Shown: positions 42,681 through 50,674 of the stretch, one piece after another | Layout of the letters: each line of letters opens with the position of its first letter | Numbering within the stretch: the first letter of the stretch is position 1 | DNA from: JBGPQJ01 sp963829485 | GTDB lineage: Bacteria > Chloroflexota > Anaerolineae > Anaerolineales > Villigracilaceae | DNA length: 64,000 nt | Direction: 5' to 3' | NCBI GenBank assembly: GCA_963829485.1 | Contig: CAWHIK010000009.1 | Coordinates: 124,001-188,000 of the forward strand | Program-made: the position numbers and the translations under genes | Notes under the pieces: generated by a model | Told to the model about the DNA's origin: nothing | Seen by the model: the letters and a program-made list of their open reading frames with translations, nothing else | Databases searched by the model: none

Positions 42681-43742
42681 ATGAAAATTAATTTTGCCAT
42701 GTGGCGCAAAGCATTATGGACACTCGTCAAGATGGACAGCAAGGAAGAGTGGGATAGTCTGGACGTCATTTCAAAATGGTTAATTGCAACCCGATCTGGA
42801 GTGACGGCGGTAACGCTTTATTCATGCATCATTTCCGGTCTCCTCGCCTGGCGTTATTTTTCAGAGAACGATCTTGGTTTTCCCTGGTTGGCATGGTTGA
42901 TCATCAGCCTGGGGCTTTTTATCGCGCATGGAACCAATAATCTCCTCAATGATTATACGGATTACTCCCGTGGGATTGATACAGATAATTATTTTCGCAC
43001 CCAGTATGGAGTTCACCCCCTTGTTCAGAACTTCTGGGATAAGAGCACCCAATTGCGGTGGTTTTACATCAGCGGTACGATTGCCTTCGCGTCCGGTTTA
43101 TTTGCATTATGGTATACGAATTTCGATGTAACCGTAATTGGTTTGTTTGCCATCGGGGCTTTTGCACTCTTATTTTATACATATCCTCTCAAACACCTGG
43201 CTCTGGGCGAATTGGCCATTTTCCTGATCTGGGGACCCATCATGATCGGGGGAGTTTATTATGTCCTGACATTACAATGGGATTGGCTCGTCGTTCTTGC
43301 CGGCGTTCCATTTGGCTTAACAGTGGCCAGCATTAACCTTGGAAAACACATTGACAAGATGGATGATGATAAGAAAAAGAAAGTAATCACGCTTCCGGTA
43401 GCCATAGGAGAAAAAGCAGCCCGGATTGTAAATATTGCGGTTGTATTAATAGCCTATCTGGTTGTTGTTTACCTGGTGTTCGTGCCGAAGTTTTACACGC
43501 CGATCCTATTGATAATCTTTATTGCAGCCAAACGGGCATTGCTGGTCGTTGCCGTCCTGACTAAACCGAAACCGCCGGAACCTCCCAAGGAATGGGCATT
43601 CTGGCCTACCTGGTTTTCAGGGTTTGCCTTCTACCACAATCGGTTGTATGGCGGATTATTAATTCTTGGGATAATGGTGGATACGATAGCCAGGATTATA
43701 TGGCCAGACTTCATTAATCAATATTGGATGCCCATCCATTAG
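42681..43742 (+). CDS. UbiA-family prenyltransferase (MenA-like), copy 2
   Basis: This 353-residue paralogue of the preceding gene shares the N-terminal FAMWRKAL and the Asp motif NNLLNDYTDYSRGID. The central ALGELAIFLIWGPIMIGG and second motif KHIDKMDDDKKKKVITLPV also match. Clear amino acid divergence means the duplication is old, probably with divided substrates. A TATAAT at 42642-42647 and a GGAG Shine-Dalgarno give it a separate promoter. It overlaps the convergent lectin-like gene by 4 bp. Confidence 0.85.
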   Translation: MKINFAMWRKALWTLVKMDSKEEWDSLDVISKWLIATRSGVTAVTLYSCIISGLLAWRYFSENDLGFPWLAWLIISLGLFIAHGTNNLLNDYTDYSRGIDTDNYFRTQYGVHPLVQNFWDKSTQLRWFYISGTIAFASGLFALWYTNFDVTVIGLFAIGAFALLFYTYPLKHLALGELAIFLIWGPIMIGGVYYVLTLQWDWLVVLAGVPFGLTVASINLGKHIDKMDDDKKKKVITLPVAIGEKAARIVNIAVVLIAYLVVVYLVFVPKFYTPILLIIFIAAKRALLVVAVLTKPKPPEPPKEWAFWPTWFSGFAFYHNRLYGGLLILGIMVDTIARIIWPDFINQYWMPIH

Positions 43743-44515
43743 TTGTTTATTGAATATTTAATTCTTCGAATTTCCAACCAAGCCGGGGCAGAGGATTTCA
43801 AAGTCCCGGCTTTTATTTTGCCGGATGGAGTAAAGGCAGCAAATTGATTGTCGATCCAGATTACCAATCCCATTGGAGCGGATGGGGAAAGTGCTGTTTG
43901 AAACACCTGGTTGCCATTTATTTCAAAGTGAACCCCATCTTCAGACCACCGAAGAAGATAATCGTTCCATTGAGAGACATCCAGGTCCAATCCAGTGCTA
44001 TCTTCATGGACAGCCAGGCTTACACTATTTCGAAGCCACTTCGCAAACTGGGGAAAAATCACTAACGGAAACAGAGTCAGTTCCGGCACAGCGATGATGG
44101 GGTTCGTATGGGGTGAATGAAAGACCGCAGCGAGAAATCCGTTTGGCTGCTTGTCGTTCCTGAATGAGAGGTAACTATCGGGAGATGCGAAGAAGAACCA
44201 GGCTGCGTTAGGGAGAATAGGTAAAGGACGATTCATTCCACCCAAGCCGACCAACAGGCTAAATGGATCATTCCACAGACCGAATCCCCATGTCCCGGCG
44301 TGGGATTGACTCGAAGCTCGAGCGCGCAGGCTTAGGGTGGTTGGCGCAGACCAGGGAAAATCCCTGCGCCGCTTAAGTGAATAATCGTCCAATTGAGCCA
44401 GGCGGAAAGCGGATGCGCATCCAGGCGGAATTTCAAGCCTCCACCGGTTATTCACCCGAGAGATGGAGGCACCGCGAGTTGAGTGCTGGTTTAAATTCAT
44501 TGGGAATTGTTTCAC
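43739..44515 (-). CDS. hypothetical protein with concanavalin-like beta-sandwich features
   Basis: The 258-residue protein has no signal peptide and no recognised catalytic motif. It is rich in aromatic, alternating beta-strand patterns such as GTWGFGLWNDPFSLLVGLGG. WFFFASPDSYLSF and WNDYLLRWSEDGVHFEINGNQV follow; the latter resembles the W-x-x-D-x-V-x-F-x-V-x-G segment of family 16 glycoside hydrolase-like lectins. The GH16 catalytic ExDxxE is not visible. Function unknown. The start is ATG at 44515 or 44500. Confidence 0.6.
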   Translation of the reverse strand: MKQFPMNLNQHSTRGASISRVNNRWRLEIPPGCASAFRLAQLDDYSLKRRRDFPWSAPTTLSLRARASSQSHAGTWGFGLWNDPFSLLVGLGGMNRPLPILPNAAWFFFASPDSYLSFRNDKQPNGFLAAVFHSPHTNPIIAVPELTLFPLVIFPQFAKWLRNSVSLAVHEDSTGLDLDVSQWNDYLLRWSEDGVHFEINGNQVFQTALSPSAPMGLVIWIDNQFAAFTPSGKIKAGTLKSSAPAWLEIRRIKYSINN

Positions 44516-44605
44516 TTATGATCAGGCAAAATGATTATAACATCCGAAAATGGCTCTCTCTTTTGGCTGCTGTGTTGCGGGTATAATAGGGCTGGAGGCT
44601 CGATA

Positions 44606-45253
44606 ATGGAAATCACCTGGTATGGACATTCTTGTTTTAGATTAACTGAAAGAAGTATGGCAACCGTAGTAACCGATCCTTATGATTCTTCTGCCATTGG
44701 TTACGAGGCCTTGAAGCTCCGCGCGGATATTTTGACCGTGAGCCACGAGGCGTCGGGGCATAGTTTCACAAGCGCTGTAAAAGGCGTATCGCATGTGATT
44801 GATGGTCCTGGCGAATTCGAGATCGGCGGGGTTTTTATTACCGGCGTCCAGACGGATATTAACGGGAAGAAATCAGCCGATAAACCCAGAAACACATTGT
44901 ATGTGTTTGATTACGATGGTCTAAATGTTGCCCACCTCGGAGACCTTCGACAGGTGCCATCTCAGACCGAAGTGGAAGCTCTTGGTAATGTGCATATCGC
45001 GCTTGTCCCGGTCGGGGGCGGACAGGCACTTAATGCAGCCAAAGCTGCAGAAGTCGTCAGTTTGATCGAACCCAATATCGTCATTCCCATGCATTTTGCC
45101 ACCAAGGCTGCAAAGATCCATCTGGATCCGCTTGGAAAATTTCTCAAGGAAATGGGCTTGACATCCCATGAGCCGCAACCTTCGTTGAAAATCACTCGTA
45201 GCGGTTTGCCGGATGAAACCCGGGTAATCGTGCTGGATTATCAAACGAGCTAG
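44606..45253 (+). CDS. metallo-beta-lactamase-fold (UlaG-like, COG2220) protein with altered metal motif
   Basis: The 215-residue protein begins EITWYGHSCFRL, the typical start of COG2220 hydrolases. It has VTDPYD and a metal-motif equivalent TVSHEASGHSF. Where the fold normally has HxHxDH, this reads HEASGH, so the second His and the Asp are missing. NVAHLGDL and MHFATKAAK are later metal-ligand positions and retain His. It may bind one metal or be altered in activity. ATG 44606 has GGAGG upstream, and a TATAAT lies at 44582-44587. Confidence 0.82.
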   Translation: MEITWYGHSCFRLTERSMATVVTDPYDSSAIGYEALKLRADILTVSHEASGHSFTSAVKGVSHVIDGPGEFEIGGVFITGVQTDINGKKSADKPRNTLYVFDYDGLNVAHLGDLRQVPSQTEVEALGNVHIALVPVGGGQALNAAKAAEVVSLIEPNIVIPMHFATKAAKIHLDPLGKFLKEMGLTSHEPQPSLKITRSGLPDETRVIVLDYQTS

Positions 45254-45261
45254 GTGATACC

Positions 45262-45564
45262 ATGACCGTTAAAGTGCTTATGACGTGGGATATTTCGCCT
45301 GAACATGAACAGGAGTATTTTGAGTTCGTGATCGGAGAATGGATTCCTGGAATCCAACGGATGGGTTTGGAGACTATCGAGGCTTGGGCGACCATTTACG
45401 GGAATTACCCGCAAATCCAGGTTGCCATGCTGGCGCCAGACCTTCCGGACGCCCAGAGGGTATTAAATTCTACCGATTGGGCTAATCTTCGAAGTAAGTT
45501 ATTTAACTACGTACGGAATTACTCATTTAAAGTGGTGGAATCGAAGAGCGGTTTCCAATTCTAG
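45262..45564 (+). CDS. small protein of unknown function, possible ferredoxin-like fold
   Basis: The 100-residue protein has a predicted beta-alpha-beta pattern with many aromatic residues (TWDISPEHEQEYFEF, GIQRMGLETIEAWATIYG). I do not recognise it with certainty; it resembles stress-response dimeric barrel proteins. It is translated 8 bp after the MBL-fold gene and followed by a strong terminator. Confidence 0.65.
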   Translation: MTVKVLMTWDISPEHEQEYFEFVIGEWIPGIQRMGLETIEAWATIYGNYPQIQVAMLAPDLPDAQRVLNSTDWANLRSKLFNYVRNYSFKVVESKSGFQF

Positions 45565-45587
45565 CAAACCGGTGTGAGAATTTTTAG

Positions 45588-45622
45588 GACGTAAGGGTGT
45601 TCTCCTTACGTCTTTTTCTTTT
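45588..45622 (+). terminator. intrinsic terminator before mutY
   Basis: GACGTAAGG and CCTTACGTC form a perfect 9-bp stem with a 7-base loop, then TTTTTCTTTT. Confidence 0.9.
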
Positions 45623-45636
45623 CAAAGGGTTATGGT

Positions 45637-46686
45637 ATGGATAAGTTTTCCAGACTGGTTTTGAACTGGTATGCCCTGAATGCAAGGGATTTACCCTGGC
45701 GGAATCATCCTGATCCGTACGCGGTTTGGGTGAGTGAAATTATGCTGCAGCAGACCCAGGTCGGAACCGTAATCCCTTATTTCAATCGATGGATGGAGAA
45801 ATTTCCAGACATCCGTACTCTCGCACATGCCGATCTCGATGACGTTCTTTCTGCTTGGGAAGGGCTGGGGTATTATGCCCGTGCACGAAATATGCATAAA
45901 GCAGCAGGGACGATCATGAAGTCATATGGTGGAAAACTCCCTGGGGATAGCCGTGACTTAAGAAAGCTTCCAGGTATAGGAAGGTATACGGCTGCCGCAA
46001 TAGCATCCATTGCATTTGGCGCAGATGAGGCAACTGTTGACGGGAATATAAGAAGAGTTTTCGCAAGGGTTTTTAATCTTGCCATCCCCATGAACACTGC
46101 TTCCGGCATGAATTCTGTTTGGGAGATTTCGTCCAGTCATTTGCCCAAAGGATATGCGGGAGATTACAACCAGGCGCTCATGGATATTGGGGCGACCGTT
46201 TGTTTTCCCAGGAATCCTGATTGCAAAGCATGTCCAGTCAAAGGAATCTGTCTGGCTAAGCGCCTGGGGAAACAAAATGAACTGCCAGTGGTTGGAAAAA
46301 ATCCTGCGATTCCGACAAGAGTCAAAGCCGCCGTTGTGATCCGAAGAGGCGGGAATGTCTTGATGACAAAACGAGCGTCTGGAGGAATGCTGGGAGGAAT
46401 GTGGGAATTTCCATCTGTGATCATCGCCAAGAAATCTGTGCTGGGAGTACCATCAGCGATAAAATCAGATTATCAATTCAACATAACTGTCAAATCCAGA
46501 TTGACAACCCTAAGACATACTTATTCGCATTTCAAGTTGACAGAGCACGTGTTTTTATGTACCCTGAAATCAAGAGGAAAACTACCAGTTGGCTGCCGTT
46601 GGATTCCACTCGATGAACTAGGTGATTTTCCGATGGGTAAGGTTGACCGACTGATCGCAACTTTTATCACTGATGGAAATGGATGA
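45637..46686 (+). CDS. mutY: A/G-specific adenine DNA glycosylase
   Basis: MutY removes adenine mispaired with 8-oxoguanine. The N-terminal LPWRNHPDPYAVWVSEIMLQQTQV is diagnostic. The helix-hairpin-helix is LRKLPGIGRYTAAAI, and VDGNIRRVFARV supplies the catalytic Asp region. Four cysteines in CFPRNPDCKACPVKGIC have the C-x6-C-x2-C-x5-C spacing of the 4Fe-4S cluster. A NUDIX-like C-terminal domain begins around AAVVIRRGGN. Length 349 is typical. Its stop overlaps the start of pcm. Confidence 0.96.
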   Translation: MDKFSRLVLNWYALNARDLPWRNHPDPYAVWVSEIMLQQTQVGTVIPYFNRWMEKFPDIRTLAHADLDDVLSAWEGLGYYARARNMHKAAGTIMKSYGGKLPGDSRDLRKLPGIGRYTAAAIASIAFGADEATVDGNIRRVFARVFNLAIPMNTASGMNSVWEISSSHLPKGYAGDYNQALMDIGATVCFPRNPDCKACPVKGICLAKRLGKQNELPVVGKNPAIPTRVKAAVVIRRGGNVLMTKRASGGMLGGMWEFPSVIIAKKSVLGVPSAIKSDYQFNITVKSRLTTLRHTYSHFKLTEHVFLCTLKSRGKLPVGCRWIPLDELGDFPMGKVDRLIATFITDGNG

Positions 46687-47341
46687 TTCCCGGTTCACAC
46701 GCGATCGTTCCCGGATGGTGAGAGATCAACTGATCCCAAGAGGGATTTGCGATCCCCGAGTACTCTCGGCTTTTGAGACAGTTCCCCGTCATTTGTTTAT
46801 TCCTGAAGATGAGTTGGAATGGGCTTATAGTGATTTTCCTCTACCCATTGGTTATAACCAGACGATATCTCAACCCTATATCGTTGCCTTGATGACGGAG
46901 AAGCTCCGATTGACAGGTACGGAAAAAGTCCTTGAAGTGGGTACCGGGTCCGGATATCAGGCTGCGATACTATCCAAGCTTGCTGCAGAAGTCCATACGG
47001 TCGAAATAATCCCGGAATTGGCTAGAACAGCACGGAAAAGATTTGAAACTATGGGCATCGCGAATATCAACATCCACGAAGGCGATGGATCACTGGGGTA
47101 TCACCTTTTCGCACCTTTTGATGCGATCACGGTAACCGCTGCAGCACCCCTTGTCCCCCGTCCATTGTTGGAGCAGTTGAATGATGGTGGGCGGATGATC
47201 ATCCCTGTTGGGAGCAGAGGGTACCAGGAATTGGAGTTATGGCAGCGATCCGGCGAATTGTTTCATTCTGAGACTATCATCCCAGTCGCATTCGTGCCGC
47301 TTCGAGGGCAGCATGGATGGGAAAAGGGATCCTTCGAGTGA
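46673..47341 (+). CDS. pcm: protein-L-isoaspartate O-methyltransferase
   Basis: Pcm methylates isoaspartyl residues to start protein repair. The 222-residue protein has VPRHLFIPEDE, a GYNQTISQPYIVALMTE stretch and motif I VLEVGTGSGYQAAIL. A DGSLGYHLFAPFDAITVTAA segment and GGRMIIPVG complete the pattern. ATG at 46673 overlaps mutY by 14 bp, so the genes are translationally coupled. A strong bidirectional terminator follows. Confidence 0.95.
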   Translation: MEMDDSRFTRDRSRMVRDQLIPRGICDPRVLSAFETVPRHLFIPEDELEWAYSDFPLPIGYNQTISQPYIVALMTEKLRLTGTEKVLEVGTGSGYQAAILSKLAAEVHTVEIIPELARTARKRFETMGIANINIHEGDGSLGYHLFAPFDAITVTAAAPLVPRPLLEQLNDGGRMIIPVGSRGYQELELWQRSGELFHSETIIPVAFVPLRGQHGWEKGSFE

Positions 47342-47354
47342 AGCGACAGTCGAA

Positions 47355-47390
47355 AAAAATACGACGCGCTGAGAAGCGCGTCGTATTTTT
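47355..47390. terminator. bidirectional terminator between pcm and rnj
   Basis: A 16-bp perfect stem AAAAATACGACGCGCT and its complement with loop GAGA fills the convergent gap. Confidence 0.95.
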
Positions 47391-47391
47391 A

Positions 47392-49038
47392 TTAAGCCTT
47401 CGCGACAGTGACAAATATCATCGGTCTGCGTCGAGTCTCGTTGTAGAGATGACTTTTCACCGTGGACGTTATTTGTTTCTCCAAATCATCATCACCACGA
47501 TTGACCGCCTCTACGATTTTCTTGCGTGTTGCGGGGATGAGGTCATTGGCATCTTCAGGGGAGACGAAACCGTGGGTTTTGATCTCCGGTCCATTAAGCA
47601 ATTTCCCATTCCGCTTATCAACGGTGAGATTGATCAGGAAAATCCCAGAGCGGGAAAGCTGCTCTCGTTCGCGCATGATCGCCGTGTCCACCTCGCCGAT
47701 GCTCCCGCCTTCGACGAAAATATACCCGCCGGGGATACGTTCGCCCAGAGAGATCTTTCCGTTGGTCAGTTCCACAACCTGCCCGTTCTCCACCACAACA
47801 ATGTTTTCATCAGCAATCCCAACTTGTTTCGCAAGAAACGCGTGACGCTTCAGTTGGCGCAACTCCCCATGAATCGGCATAAAATTTTTGGGGCGGACGA
47901 GGTTCAATAATAATTTCTGCTCTTCCTGGCTGGCATGACCGGAAACATGAACGGGGGCGATCGAGTCGTAAATAATATTAGCGCCAAACCGTAACAGCCG
48001 GTTGATCGTGCGGCTGATCGATTCCTCGTTGCCGGGAATGGGGTGGGATGATAATACGACCGTATCGAGCGGTTCGACTTCAAACTGTCGATTGGTGCCC
48101 GTTGAAAGGCGTCCGATAATCGAGGACGGCTCTCCCTGGGAACCGGTGCACATTAACACGACTTTTTTCGGGGAAAGGTTTAGAGCCTGTTCGACGGTTA
48201 TGAGCGTGTCGTCTGGAACGGTCAAATAACCCAATTTCCGGGCGATTTTTGCATTGTCCACCATGCTTGTGCCGACAAATGCCATTTTCCGGTTGTGGCG
48301 GACTGCAGTATCTGCCACTTGCTGCATCCGGGATATTAGAGAGGCGAACGTCGCCACGATGACACGCCCAGGAGCTTCTTTGAAGACGGTATCCAGTGCG
48401 GGTCCGATAACGCGTTCGGAGGGGGTCCAGCCTTGCCGCTCAGCATTGGTGGAATCCGCAAGGAGCAGGTCCACGCCACGGGAGGAGAGTTCCGCGAGTT
48501 TCGCGTAGTCGGTTGGCCAACCATCAACCGGTGTGTGGTCAAATTTGAAATCACCCGTGTGGATCACTAATCCTGCCGGGGTGGTGATTCCCAGACCAAC
48601 CCCATCGGGGATCGAATGGCAGACATGGATAAATTCGACCTTGAACGGACCGATCTGGACGGTTTCCCCGGCTTGAACGCGGCGGAGATCGGCTTTGTTT
48701 GCCATCCCGTGTCTCGCGAGTTTGACTTCGATCAATCCCAGGGTGAGGGGTGTGGCGAATATCGGGGCTGGTATCTGGTCGATGACATGGCGGATTGCGC
48801 CGATATGGTCTTCATGGCCATGCGTCACCACAATTCCAACGACCTGATGGGATTTCCCAACGAGGTACTCAAAATCCGGGATGATGTAATCGATCCCCAG
48901 CATGTCATTTTCGGGGAACATCATGCCGGCGTCCACGACCAGGATTTGATTTTGATATTCGTAGGCCATCATGTTCTTGCCGACTTCACCCAATCCCCCG
49001 AGTGGAATTATTCGTAATTTTCTTTGTTTTTGACTCAT
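47392..49038 (-). CDS. rnj: ribonuclease J
   Basis: RNase J is a metallo-beta-lactamase/beta-CASP exo- and endonuclease in RNA processing. The N-terminal IIPLGGLGEVGKNMM is followed by VTHGHEDHIGAIRH (HxHxDH). The beta-CASP motifs include CTGSQGEP and SSHPIPGNE. HVSGHASQEE and MPIHGELRQLKRHA lie in the C-terminal half. The 548-residue length fits the bacterial enzyme. The 5' leader has a promoter and a premature terminator-like hairpin. Confidence 0.96.
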   Translation of the reverse strand: MSQKQRKLRIIPLGGLGEVGKNMMAYEYQNQILVVDAGMMFPENDMLGIDYIIPDFEYLVGKSHQVVGIVVTHGHEDHIGAIRHVIDQIPAPIFATPLTLGLIEVKLARHGMANKADLRRVQAGETVQIGPFKVEFIHVCHSIPDGVGLGITTPAGLVIHTGDFKFDHTPVDGWPTDYAKLAELSSRGVDLLLADSTNAERQGWTPSERVIGPALDTVFKEAPGRVIVATFASLISRMQQVADTAVRHNRKMAFVGTSMVDNAKIARKLGYLTVPDDTLITVEQALNLSPKKVVLMCTGSQGEPSSIIGRLSTGTNRQFEVEPLDTVVLSSHPIPGNEESISRTINRLLRFGANIIYDSIAPVHVSGHASQEEQKLLLNLVRPKNFMPIHGELRQLKRHAFLAKQVGIADENIVVVENGQVVELTNGKISLGERIPGGYIFVEGGSIGEVDTAIMREREQLSRSGIFLINLTVDKRNGKLLNGPEIKTHGFVSPEDANDLIPATRKKIVEAVNRGDDDLEKQITSTVKSHLYNETRRRPMIFVTVAKA

Positions 49039-49156
49039 TTTATTTTCTTTGTCCTTTCGTTAAACTGCTCAAACCAGAAGGAATTAATGCATAAAGACAA
49101 AACACCCTGCGGATTTTCCGAGGGCTCAAACCATCGAGATGGATTTTGCTTGCTAC

Positions 49157-49177
49157 AAAAAACTGCCTTGCGGCAGT
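49157..49177 (-). terminator. terminator-like hairpin inside the rnj 5' leader
   Basis: On the minus strand ACTGCC-GCAA-GGCAGT is followed by a T run (TTTTTT). It starts about 17 nt after the predicted start site and about 120 nt before the rnj ATG. It could terminate upstream transcription and also attenuate rnj. Confidence 0.7.
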
Positions 49178-49200
49178 AAGGTTCGCAGTTAATGGTTTTC

Positions 49201-49229
49201 AGTATAGCAGTGGTGGAAGGATTTGGCAA
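49201..49229 (-). promoter_or_regulatory. rnj promoter
   Basis: Minus-strand TTGCCA and TATACT are separated by 17 bp. They lie upstream of a leader of about 155 nt before the RNase J start codon. No other gene intervenes. Confidence 0.65.
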
Positions 49230-49237
49230 GAACGATT

Positions 49238-49567
49238 TCATCTCCTGCCAAACCGCTCCATCCGTAAATCGTATTTTAGTTGGACATCAATCAATTGCTT
49301 TTGGAGAGTTTTACGGTCATTTCCATTCTTTTCATTCTTGAGTTTCTCTTTTAATTCTGAGATCTGGTTAAGCAGTTGCACTTCTTCAGGGACATAACCT
49401 GCATTTTTCAGAAGTGTATATCCAAGGCGAATATCCTCTGGCGTGTCGAAATAGTCGTTCAGGTCAAGCGGTTTCCCTTTACCCCTTAGGTCGTTGAAAT
49501 CTCCCCGCTCGATTGCGTTTTGTATGGCAGCTTCTGTACCCTTGGGATCATCGACGGTTTTTGTCAT
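49238..49567 (-). CDS. DUF1992 (DnaJ-C28-like) protein
   Basis: The 109-residue protein matches DUF1992, known from the conserved region of DnaJ subfamily C member 28. The sequence has AIQNAIERGDFNDLRGKGKPL, then LNDYFDTPEDIRLGYTLLKN, then GYVPEEVQLLNQI. A coiled-coil C-terminus with many Lys/Glu/Leu heptads follows. The function is unknown. It shares the strand with the next small gene 18 bp away. Confidence 0.88.
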   Translation of the reverse strand: MTKTVDDPKGTEAAIQNAIERGDFNDLRGKGKPLDLNDYFDTPEDIRLGYTLLKNAGYVPEEVQLLNQISELKEKLKNEKNGNDRKTLQKQLIDVQLKYDLRMERFGRR

Positions 49568-49585
49568 GGTCTCGGACCCAACACA

Positions 49586-49825
49586 CTATTCTTCTTTTTC
49601 CCAGTTAATGGACATCTCATCCCGGGAGCCTAGCGCAGTTCGAAGAATCGATACCAGGATCGGATCAGCGCCTTCGCCCTCGAACAAAGCCAGGGTCATG
49701 GGCGTGATGGCGTAGTCGCGATCTTCCAGACTTTCCTCTTCGAGCTTGTCAGCCAGATAGTCAAATTGCTCCGTGGTGATTGTGCAAATGAAATTGCCAT
49801 TTTCCTTATCAAATAATTTAACCAT
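49586..49825 (-). CDS. small acidic hypothetical protein
   Basis: The 79-residue protein from ATG 49825 (MVKLFDKENGNFICTI) is acidic and ends RDEMSINWEKEE. Central residues include YLADKLEEES and PMTLALFEGEGADP. I do not recognise the family, but the composition suggests a cytoplasmic alpha/beta protein. The frame remains open upstream without conservation. The gene runs with DUF1992. Confidence 0.7.
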   Translation of the reverse strand: MVKLFDKENGNFICTITTEQFDYLADKLEEESLEDRDYAITPMTLALFEGEGADPILVSILRTALGSRDEMSINWEKEE

Positions 49826-49949
49826 TAATGCCTCCGGATGACAGGATTGTTTCATACAGTATACAGAAAAACCCCTTATAGGACAATAATGGATTGTATT
49901 TATTGGATCTTTGTTGTAAACTTCCCTAAACCCAATCTCCGGAGAATCC

Positions 49950-50666
49950 ATGACCGAACTCCTCTTCCAGACAGACAGTTATTTAAATCAATTTGCTGCA
50001 ACGATCACCGAAGTCAACCTGGAAAGCCGCTCGGTCATTCTTGATCAAACTGCCTTTTACCCAGGCGGAGGAGGACAGCCGTGTGATTTTGGGACGATTG
50101 CCGTTGATAATAAAACCTACCATGTCGAAAAAGTAAAAAAGCAGGGCGACCAAGTCGTTCACTATCTTGGCGGAGATGAAATTCCTGTCGCGGGAATCAA
50201 GGTCAGCGCCGTAATCGATTGGGACCGGCGTTATAAGTTGATGCGAACGCACACCGCCCTCCATGTCCTGTGCGGAGTAGTTTTTCGTGATTATGGCGCC
50301 TTGGTTACCGGGGGAGATATGGAACCTCTTTACGGACGAATGGATTTTGAATTCGAGAGAATGCAAGCGGATCTAGTCCGGGAAATCGAAGCTGCTGTCA
50401 ATAAGGAAATTGAAAAAGCGCGGGAGATTCGGGTCAAAATCCTTCCCCGGGAGGAGGCATTTCAGATCCCTGACCTGATTCGGACAAAGATCAATCTGCT
50501 GCCTGAGGGAATTTCCATGGTGAGAACAGTGGAGATCGATGGGTTGGATTTGCAGGCGGATGGTGGGACGCACGTCCGAAACACATCAGAGGTAGGAAAA
50601 TTTCGCGTAGTAGATTATAAAAGCAAAGGTGCGATCAATAAAAGGATTTACATCGCAATCGAATAG
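49950..50666 (+). CDS. alaX: alanyl-tRNA editing protein (AlaX family)
   Basis: AlaX hydrolyses mischarged Ser- or Gly-tRNA(Ala). The 238-residue protein has LDQTAFYPGGGGQPCD and the zinc motif RTHTALHVLCG (HxxxH). The later metal segment is DLQADGGTHVRNTSEVG, where the usual Cys of CGGTH is Asp. The size is AlaX-M. Asp may replace Cys as a ligand in this subfamily. It begins just after the minus-strand small gene's upstream region and precedes the AKR by 8 bp. Confidence 0.88.
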   Translation: MTELLFQTDSYLNQFAATITEVNLESRSVILDQTAFYPGGGGQPCDFGTIAVDNKTYHVEKVKKQGDQVVHYLGGDEIPVAGIKVSAVIDWDRRYKLMRTHTALHVLCGVVFRDYGALVTGGDMEPLYGRMDFEFERMQADLVREIEAAVNKEIEKAREIRVKILPREEAFQIPDLIRTKINLLPEGISMVRTVEIDGLDLQADGGTHVRNTSEVGKFRVVDYKSKGAINKRIYIAIE

Positions 50667-50674
50667 GAGACACC

